This document shows positions 32,490 through 37,574 of a stretch of 37,574 nucleotides of DNA, piece by piece (position 1 is the stretch's first letter; every line of letters begins with the position of its first letter). The stretch is from Acidobacteriota bacterium. GTDB lineage: Bacteria > Acidobacteriota > Terriglobia > Bryobacterales > Bryobacteraceae. The notes beneath the pieces were generated by a model. The model made no database searches. It had not been told where the DNA came from and was given only the letters and a program-made list of their open reading frames with translations. The position numbers were made by a program, and so were the translations under genes. The stretch lies in contig JACQZR010000078.1 in assembly GCA_016213775.1 (NCBI GenBank), positions 1-37,574 on the forward strand, given 5' to 3'.

Positions 32490-33482
32490 CTACAGGTCGG
32501 TTTTGCCGACGGCGAGGGCCTTCAAGGCCATGGGTTCGGCGGGGGCGAGCGCGGCCTGGCGGAATTTGTCGCCGTGATAGAAGAGGATTTTATAGCCATC
32601 GCCGACCTGCATAGGTTCAATCTTCCAGTCTGACAGGTAGCCGCATGCCTTCAACTCATTCAGCGACGGCGAGAGCTTTTCTACAATCTTGGAAAAATGG
32701 CGGTAACGGCTGATGTTGAGGATCTGGCAGAGCTCGTCGTAGGGTTTTTCGAAATAGCCGGCTTCGCGGGTGGCCGAGAGCCACAGTTGTAGCAGTGGGA
32801 CGATGGTCTTGGCTATGTGGTTCTTGAGCTGGCGGTAGGTTTCCAGGTCAACCGGCATGAGGAAGTTGTTATTGATGTTCTCCAACTGCCACTCGGAGAG
32901 CCAGATATAGTTGCGTTCGGCGAGCGACCCATCGGGCATCTGGGCCCCAAAGGAGACCGAGCGCTCGAAGACGTGGAAGGTATCCTTGGCCCAGATGCGG
33001 CGGCCGGCGAAGTAGACGGTACCCTCCGAACTGATACCGGTTAGGGTCATGCGGCGGAGCCATTCCGCGATGTCGTCGTAGTTTTTTCCAGCAGTGACGC
33101 GCTTGCCAAGGATACGGAGAAGTTCCGCGGAGCTGAACCCGATAGGGTTTTGGACCTCGCCGTCGCGCTTGCGGATGTCGGTGATGATCTTCTGGAGGCC
33201 GAGGTACTTGTCCTGATCGGCGGTGATGGGGAGGCCGTATTCGGCGGAGGGGAGGATGTCGGCGCGCGCCTCGACTTTCTTGCCGTCCACCATCTTAGTG
33301 AAAACAATGGTCTTCTTTCGAGTGGCCTTGGTCCGTTTGCTGGAAGGGGTGAAAAAGCCGAGCGAAGCGAGGTTCTTCTCGATCTTGATGAATTCGTTGG
33401 AACGCGGACGTGCGGGGCTAGAGTTTTTGGTTTCCGTGACCGCCCCAGGCCTAGGAGCCGGGTCGCCGTGCTGCTTTACCAT
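32490..33482 (-). CDS. repA: Replication initiator protein A (plasmid RepA type)
   Basis: A 330-aa protein of the replication-initiator-A family. After a basic, Pro-rich N-terminus come NEFIKIEKNLASLGFF, GLPITADQDKYLGL, NYDDIAEWLRRMTLTGI, LMPVDLETYRQLKN and the winged-helix-like YDELCQILNISRYRHFSK, all characteristic. Such proteins start replication of plasmids; chromosomal orphans also exist in Acidobacteria. No parA/parB is in the window. GGAG lies about 17 nt before ATG 33482, too far for good initiation, so translation may depend on the overlapping leader ORF (33476-33661). Confidence 0.85.
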   Translation of the reverse strand: MVKQHGDPAPRPGAVTETKNSSPARPRSNEFIKIEKNLASLGFFTPSSKRTKATRKKTIVFTKMVDGKKVEARADILPSAEYGLPITADQDKYLGLQKIITDIRKRDGEVQNPIGFSSAELLRILGKRVTAGKNYDDIAEWLRRMTLTGISSEGTVYFAGRRIWAKDTFHVFERSVSFGAQMPDGSLAERNYIWLSEWQLENINNNFLMPVDLETYRQLKNHIAKTIVPLLQLWLSATREAGYFEKPYDELCQILNISRYRHFSKIVEKLSPSLNELKACGYLSDWKIEPMQVGDGYKILFYHGDKFRQAALAPAEPMALKALAVGKTDL

Positions 33483-33661
33483 AAATGAAAGAACTTGCTC
33501 CGAATTCCCACCCGGCGCGGATTCCCAAAAATGGGGCTTGACAGAACGCTAGGATAGGAGTGAAATAAGTTTAACACTTCTCGACCATCAAAGATCCGCG
33601 GCCTAGCCGGGCAACTGGCTAGGCCGTTTTTATTGCATTTTTCCCATCTGCTTGAAAACAT
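33476..33661 (-). CDS. Possible RepA leader peptide (61 aa), translationally coupled
   Basis: An open frame from ATG 33661 ends FFHLW-stop; its TAA overlaps the repA start as ATGGTAA (33482-33476). This stop/start overlap is how leader peptides such as Tap and RepY drive repA translation in IncFII and IncI plasmids. The frame reads through the terminator hairpin region. No Shine-Dalgarno precedes its ATG and it resembles no family, so it could be chance. Confidence 0.35.
   Translation of the reverse strand: MFSSRWEKCNKNGLASCPARPRIFDGREVLNLFHSYPSVLSSPIFGNPRRVGIRSKFFHLW
33538..33566 (+). promoter_or_regulatory. Sigma-70-like promoter antisense to the repA leader
   Basis: TTGACA (33538-33543), a 17-bp spacer, and TGAAAT (33561-33566). 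The -35 is perfect, the -10 matches 4 of 6. It points toward the terminator at 33600, with no protein gene between. Confidence 0.6.
33573..33632 (+). ncRNA. Candidate antisense (copy-control) RNA to the repA leader, about 60 nt
   Basis: The predicted transcript starts about 33573 and ends in the U-tract at about 33632. It would be complementary to the leader of any repA mRNA begun upstream of 33632. Most of it is the 9-bp hairpin with an 8-nt loop (GGGCAACT), suited to loop-loop pairing. Size, position and divergence fit plasmid copy-control RNAs. It is inferred from promoter and terminator only. Confidence 0.5.
33600..33632 (+). terminator. Strong intrinsic terminator
   Basis: A perfect 9-bp stem, GGCCTAGCC (33600-33608) with GGCTAGGCC (33617-33625), an 8-nt loop, then GTTTTTATT. 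The T-run is on the plus strand only, so it stops plus-strand transcription. The nearest upstream plus-strand gene ends at 32398. Confidence 0.85.
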
Positions 33662-33688
33662 AGGCCAAAGGCGGTTTCCGCGGTTCTC

Positions 33689-34408
33689 CTAGATGCGTCC
33701 GAACTTTTCCACAGCCTCTTTGATGGAGCGGAATTTCTCGATGAAGGGGTACATGCGGTGCTCGGTGTCGTCGAGTTCCTGCGCTTTTTTCAGCACTTCG
33801 CCTGCCTTGGCACGGGGGACAACCGCAACTCCGTCCTCGTCCGCGGTAATAATGTCGCCGGGATTGACTTTGACACCCGCGCAAGTGACGGGAATGTTAG
33901 AACCGGCGAAGCGGTAGTGGTTGACGGAAGTAGCAGGCACAACTCCGCGACTGAAGACCGGAAACTGGAGTTTGCGGATCTGCGGGGTGTCGCGGACGGA
34001 GGCGTCGATGATGGCGCCGGTGAGTCCACGGTATTTCATGGCAGTGGCCATGAGGCCGCCAATGCCGGCGATGTCGAGACCGTCTTCCAGAACCATTACA
34101 TAGACGGAGCCGGGGGCCGCCGTGTCGATGGCGGTGAGCATGCCTTGCGACGCCGGAGCCCCATCCTTGTGCTCTTCCTTCTTGAGCAGTACTGTTACGG
34201 CTGGACCGGCGAACTTAGTGACGGAAAGAGGCCGCATGTCGTGGGACATGTGGGCACGCTGGCCGTAGAGCTGCTCCATGGCGTCAGCGACGGAGGAGAC
34301 CTCGACGGTGCGGAAGCCTTCGAGGATCGGATCGCCGGAGGGCTGTTGGGCGAACGCCCAGAAGAGGCCGGTGAGGACCGTGGCGGTGAGGAGGAGGATT
34401 CGAAGCAT
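33689..34408 (-). CDS. RraA-family protein with signal peptide
   Basis: A 239-aa protein. MLRILLLTATVLTGLFWAFA is a signal peptide, unusual for this family. The RraA/HMG-aldolase-like core follows: TVEVSSVADAME, FAGPAVTVLL, GSVYVMVLEDG, then the G-G-L-M-A-T-A-x-x-R/K region and GAIIDASVRDT, and the acidic ADEDGVAVVP near the end. Members are aldolases or decarboxylases of 4-hydroxy-4-methyl-2-oxoglutarate type, or RNase E inhibitors. In Acidobacteria and Planctomycetes such genes are often exported and of unknown role. It diverges from the NHL gene at 34473. Confidence 0.85.
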   Translation of the reverse strand: MLRILLLTATVLTGLFWAFAQQPSGDPILEGFRTVEVSSVADAMEQLYGQRAHMSHDMRPLSVTKFAGPAVTVLLKKEEHKDGAPASQGMLTAIDTAAPGSVYVMVLEDGLDIAGIGGLMATAMKYRGLTGAIIDASVRDTPQIRKLQFPVFSRGVVPATSVNHYRFAGSNIPVTCAGVKVNPGDIITADEDGVAVVPRAKAGEVLKKAQELDDTEHRMYPFIEKFRSIKEAVEKFGRI

Positions 34409-34472
34409 GACTGGTCTGTTTCCTTGCTTGTGATTTTATCAGGCGGAGAATCTGATAGAGTTTCTAACTATC

Positions 34473-35393
34473 ATGAGAGGTGTTTTCTTGTTGCTTTTGG
34501 CGGTGACGGCCTGGGCCCAGAAGCCGGATGAACCCGCGGAGACGGTGGCATTGCGGAAGCTGGTGGCAGCTACCCCGCGATTACCGCATCGAATGGTGGA
34601 CCTGAAGCTGTCTCCAGGGACGGAGATGGAAATGGTGAGCTCGGCGGCGGTGGACGCCGCGGGCTTGATCTACATTCTCCAGCGCGGGACGAAAGCCGAT
34701 CCGGTGATTGTGGCGAATCCGGATGGGACGGTCTTGCGGTCGTGGGGGCGCGGGCTCTACACGATTCCGCACAGTATCCGCATTGACGGCGAGGGGAATG
34801 TGTGGACCGTGGACGCGGGTGATTCGCACATCCGCAAATTCTCGGCGCACGGCCGGCCGCTGCTCGATGTTGTGGTGAAACTGCCGGAGAAACCGAAGGG
34901 GGCGTTTTGCGGCGCGACGGATGTGGCGTTTCTGCGCGACGGCGCGTTTTTGGTTGCCGATGGTTATCAGAATGCCCGCGTGGTGGAGTTTTCACGAGAG
35001 GGCAAACGGGTCAAGCAGTGGGGCACGGCCGGCACGGGTCCCGGAGAGTTCCACACGCCGCATGGGATTGCCGTTGATGCGAATGACCGCGTCTACGTGG
35101 CGGATCGCGAGAACGGCCGCGTGCAGTGGTTTGACCGTGAGGGACGGTATCGGGGGATGTGGACGCACACGGGCAAAGCGTTCAGTTTGAAAGTGACGGA
35201 CGATAGCGTGTGGATCGGAACGCAACCGCGCAATGTGCCGAATGGGGCGGAGGGGTGGTTAATGCGGCTGGATCCCGAGAGCGGTAAGGTGCAGGGGTTG
35301 ATCGAGTCGTTCGGGCACTCGATTGAAGTGGCGGCGGATGGGCGCGTGTTGACAGGGCGGAGGCCCGGGAGTCTGCTGGTGTTTGCGCGGTGA
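34473..35393 (+). CDS. Exported NHL-repeat six-bladed beta-propeller protein
   Basis: A 306-aa protein with a signal peptide (MRGVFLLLLAVTAWAQ). NHL blades are seen as GRGLYTIPHSIRIDGEGNVW, HIRKFSAHG, then TDVAFLRDGAFLVADGYQN, GEFHTPHGIAVDANDRVYVA and DRENGRVQWFDREG. The layout resembles peptidylglycine-amidating-lyase-like and SMP-30-like propellers, but catalytic residues cannot be assigned. It may bind or act on an extracytoplasmic ligand. It is divergent from the exported RraA-like gene; co-regulation is possible. Confidence 0.85.
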   Translation: MRGVFLLLLAVTAWAQKPDEPAETVALRKLVAATPRLPHRMVDLKLSPGTEMEMVSSAAVDAAGLIYILQRGTKADPVIVANPDGTVLRSWGRGLYTIPHSIRIDGEGNVWTVDAGDSHIRKFSAHGRPLLDVVVKLPEKPKGAFCGATDVAFLRDGAFLVADGYQNARVVEFSREGKRVKQWGTAGTGPGEFHTPHGIAVDANDRVYVADRENGRVQWFDREGRYRGMWTHTGKAFSLKVTDDSVWIGTQPRNVPNGAEGWLMRLDPESGKVQGLIESFGHSIEVAADGRVLTGRRPGSLLVFAR

Positions 35394-35484
35394 TTGTTGC
35401 TGGTCCCGCACAGAGCAGCCTCGTACAGAAGACCCTTCGGGGATTCCCTTTGGATACAGACTCCGCCTCCTCGGAACCCTAACC

Positions 35485-35751
35485 ATGACCCGTAAGATCA
35501 CTGCCGTTATCGCTCGAACCCAGTTCGGTCAACCTGCCGTTCTCATCCTGAGCGTGACCGATTTTGTGAATACGTTGGCTCCAACGCCTGACTGGCTGAA
35601 GGGCATTCAAGCCGACGCCAAGCGCAAGGGCCTTGACAAGCTCACGATGGCCGAGTGCCGTTGTGAGCGTCAGGCGCTTCGGATCTGCACAGTCGTGAAT
35701 CGAGCCCGGATCGAGCGACTATCGCTGGGAGGCTGCCAACGAGTATTATGA
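35485..35751 (+). pseudogene. Possible decayed antitoxin gene
   Basis: From ATG 35485 the frame includes TPDWLKGIQADAKRKGLDKL and TMAE, reminiscent of small antitoxins that end in a D-K-x-T-x-x-E-I-x-A-E/V helix. After TMAE the frame changes: another frame gives AVVSVRRFGSAQS then stop. So a small indel near 35655 probably broke it. No toxin gene follows; the next gene is a methyltransferase. The call is tentative. Confidence 0.4.
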
Positions 35752-35785
35752 CCTCGGGGAACTGCGCGCCAACTGGAGCTGCCGT

Positions 35786-36541
35786 ATGTTCAAAGAAAGC
35801 ATAAAGAAGGCGCTGAGCAAGTTTGGCATCGGCGTCTATCGTCTCAACGGGAAATACGCAGAAGACGGGTTTATCACCGCCCACACCGACTCGTTTCGTG
35901 GAGACCCATGCTTCAGGCAGGCATATGAGCGTGGCATTCGATCGAGTGATGGAGTCGATCCACACTTCGAATGGCGCGTTCACGCGGCGTTATGGGCGGC
36001 TCAAACGAGTCTTCGCGTGCCCGGCGACTTTGTCGAGTGTGGCGTCAACGCTGGTTTCATTAGCTCGGCTGTCATGCAGTACCTGGACTGGAACCGCGTG
36101 GGCCGGCGTTTCTTCTTGATCGACACCTTCTCTGGACCAGTGCTGGACCAATACTCGGAACACGAGGTGCAAGCCTCAAGGCGGGACATCGCCGTAGCCG
36201 CAATGAACGCTGGGTCCTACGTCACCGACTTGGAGAGAGTCCGAGCGAATTTCGCGGAATGGCCGAGTGCAACCGTGATCCAAGGCGCGATTCCAGACGT
36301 TCTACAAACAGCCCCGATAGAGCAGGTGGCCTTTCTCCACATCGACATGAATTGTGCGCTACCCGAACAAGCAGCCCTGGAGTTTTTCTGGGACCGGCTG
36401 CCCTCGGGCGGTGCCGTGCTCCTTGACGACTATGCCTATTTGGGCCACGACTGTCAGCGTCGCGCTATTGACCACGTGGCGCGCCGGTTTCACAGAACCG
36501 TTCTGGTACTTCCAACGGGACAGGGATTAATTATCCGCTGA
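35786..36541 (+). CDS. TylF/MycF-family O-methyltransferase
   Basis: A 251-aa protein. SAM-binding motif I is GDFVECGVNAG (residues 80-90), then FLIDTFSG (110-117), FLHIDMN and the metal-binding LLDDYAYLGHDCQR, all typical of TylF/macrocin-type methyltransferases that methylate sugar hydroxyls in antibiotics or surface glycans. No sugar-biosynthesis partner lies beside it. The reading frame stays open some way upstream (DYRWEAANEYYDLGELRANW), which could be the end of another gene fused by deletion. ATG 35786 fits the family. Confidence 0.87.
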   Translation: MFKESIKKALSKFGIGVYRLNGKYAEDGFITAHTDSFRGDPCFRQAYERGIRSSDGVDPHFEWRVHAALWAAQTSLRVPGDFVECGVNAGFISSAVMQYLDWNRVGRRFFLIDTFSGPVLDQYSEHEVQASRRDIAVAAMNAGSYVTDLERVRANFAEWPSATVIQGAIPDVLQTAPIEQVAFLHIDMNCALPEQAALEFFWDRLPSGGAVLLDDYAYLGHDCQRRAIDHVARRFHRTVLVLPTGQGLIIR

Positions 36542-36604
36542 CAAGCGGGCCACGACGGATTCCGCTATCGGCTGTAGCCCTGCGTGACCCGGCGTTCGCA
36601 ATCG

Positions 36605-37060
36605 TTATTTGCTCAGCCCCGCGTACAAATCGACACTGGCGTCTTGGAGGGCGTTCAATTGGGAGCTTCGAACGGGGTCGCATTCCTTGGGGGATCCCAT
36701 TCGCTGCCCCGCCACTTGGGCCTCGCCGGTGGGGGCCACCCCAAAACGGTCGAGGCATGGTCGAGGTGTTCGCAAGGCAAGGCCATGAACCCGAGAGTCT
36801 CCGAGCCGGTAGTTCAGTCCCACGTAGACGACTCCCTTGCGCGACAGCGACGCGCCATACGCGGCATATGCGCCCCACCCGGCGGTATTGCCTCCGTAGT
36901 GAAGCCAGACCATCGCTGGCAACAGTTTCCTTCCGTCGGCGCGGACGACAACATCTCCTGGAATGCGCAGTTGCCGCCGAGGCTCACCACGTGGAACAAC
37001 CCACCAGCAAACAGCAGCGGTATCGCGATAAATGTGATTCCACCGCCCGGCGCCACCGCA
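36605..37060 (-). pseudogene. Carboxylesterase type B fragment
   Basis: The minus strand reads RKLLPAMVWLHYGG, TAGWGAYAAYGASLSRKGVV and YVGLNYRLG, the oxyanion-hole region of carboxylesterase/para-nitrobenzyl-esterase proteins. The canonical HGGG appears as HYGG. Upstream, the expected SEDCLxLNV-type segment is in another frame (NCAFQEMLSSAPTE), and after NYRLG the family sequence is lost. Length is under one third of the usual ~500 aa and the Ser-His-Asp triad is missing. A non-functional relic. Confidence 0.7.
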
Positions 37061-37204
37061 GCGCAACAACCACTGGAACCAGAAGCACTTCAATCTTCAA
37101 TCACCGTTCATCGGAGTTTATCGGTGGCCATTAGGTCAGTGATCGTGGATGCACCTCCATTTGAGCAGTTCGCCGCCCGCGGCCACCTCCCGGCAAATCG
37201 CGTT

Positions 37205-37227
37205 TGTCCCCGCCGTCGGCGGGAACA
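37205..37227 (+). terminator. GC-rich hairpin, possible weak terminator
   Basis: TGTCCCCGCC-GTC-GGCGGGAACA forms a 10-bp stem with one mismatch. A T-run (TTTTTT) follows only about 13 nt later, so termination is uncertain. It lies upstream of the endonuclease gene. Confidence 0.35.
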
Positions 37228-37292
37228 CGCCTTTAGATTTTTTGCCCCAATCATACTATAGAAATGTTTAAAACAGTCGATCTATATAATGT

Positions 37293-37574
37293 ATGCTGCT
37301 AACGACCCTCCTCCTCGCAATCCAAACCCTGAGCGCCCAGCCCAACCGCTTCGGTCTCCCCGCCTGTGACGCCCCCGATCAACAACTCGCTACCCGCACC
37401 GCCTTCACCCTCTGCCACAGCAACACCCACAGAGCCCCCCTCTGGACCGCCTACCAGCTCACCCCCGAAATGCTCGACGCCCCCTCCGCCCCGCGCCAAC
37501 ACTTCCGCCGAGACCCCGAACTCGCCTCATCCGCGGCTGACGTCGATTACCGCAACTCGGGTTTCCACCGCAGC
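37293..37574 (+). CDS. Exported DNA/RNA non-specific endonuclease, N-terminal part (runs off the window)
   Basis: From ATG 37293 the frame begins with a signal peptide (MLLTTLLLAIQTLSA). RTAFTLCHSNTHRAPLWTAY is the conserved first strand and NSGFHRS at the window end is the start of the catalytic (D/N)xGxxRxH-type motif of NUC/EndA-family nucleases. The next residues are outside the window. The coding strand is strikingly C-rich (CTC, CCC, ACC, GCC), the reverse of the G-rich plus strand elsewhere. An AT-rich TATATAAT lies at 37283-37290, only 2 nt before the ATG, so the true start or promoter is uncertain. Confidence 0.78.
   Translation, partial: MLLTTLLLAIQTLSAQPNRFGLPACDAPDQQLATRTAFTLCHSNTHRAPLWTAYQLTPEMLDAPSAPRQHFRRDPELASSAADVDYRNSGFHRS

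Noticed and set aside
1-37574. CRISPR array, tRNA or rRNA genes, and complete insertion sequences
   Set aside because: I saw no regularly spaced repeats, no tRNA-like cloverleaf or TPsiC signature, no rRNA segments and no DDE or HUH transposase. The integrase is not visibly next to a tRNA gene.

Overview
The window looks like accessory chromosome (or a large replicon) of a soil Acidobacterium near Bryobacterales/Solibacteraceae. The evidence is two very large Oar-type TonB-dependent receptors with N-terminal carboxypeptidase-like domains, a TIGR03435-type soil-associated protein, an ECF42-type sigma factor with a DGPF/YCII partner, many toxin-antitoxin (TA) relics, and high-GC DNA with a G-rich plus strand. 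The taxonomic call is inference from gene families only.

Layout. 1-1.3 kb: a sugar-nucleotidyltransferase 5' end diverging from a CmoB-like methyltransferase. 1.3-1.9 kb: VapB antitoxin plus a broken PIN toxin. 2.0-4.8 kb: a DGPF/YCII gene and an ECF42-type sigma factor, split by an inverted AAA/DUF4143 ATPase gene. 5.2-8.4 kb: a secreted M36 metalloprotease. 8.5-9.5 kb: a truncated DUF4365-like nuclease-fold gene and a decayed second copy of the sigma-factor 3' half. 9.5-15.2 kb: a secreted glycoside-hydrolase-like protein divergent from a TonB receptor. 15.2-18.8 kb: vapBC, a Tat-exported beta-helix protein, brnTA, and AbrB with a broken PIN toxin. 18.9-22.2 kb: a second TonB receptor. 22.4-28.9 kb: a mosaic of TA modules, two integrase 3'-end relics, a frameshifted PD-(D/E)XK nuclease gene and one intact tyrosine recombinase. 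28.9-32.4 kb: VOC protein, orphan polysaccharide-export-type ABC ATPase, TIGR03435 protein, and a MerR regulator with a divergent membrane protein. 32.5-33.7 kb: a plasmid-type RepA gene with a candidate antisense RNA. 33.7-37.6 kb: RraA-like protein, NHL beta-propeller, antitoxin relic, TylF-type methyltransferase, carboxylesterase relic, and the start of a DNA/RNA non-specific endonuclease.

Two features stand out. (1) All three copies of the tyrosine-recombinase 3' end (one in the full gene, two in relics) are followed, on the same strand and within about 110 bp, by a different TA or nuclease module. The block 'integrase tail + UPF0175/DUF3368 TA' is present twice, once intact and once decayed. 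This looks like a recombinase-end-anchored TA/nuclease cassette array. (2) Upstream of the orphan repA gene, a consensus-like promoter leads in about 60 nt to a strong intrinsic terminator on the strand opposite repA, with no gene between. A leader ORF on the repA strand ends across the repA start codon. Together these resemble antisense-RNA plasmid copy control. A third, window-wide pattern is a TAGACT-like -10 box lying 5-9 nt before start codons, suggesting many leaderless mRNAs.
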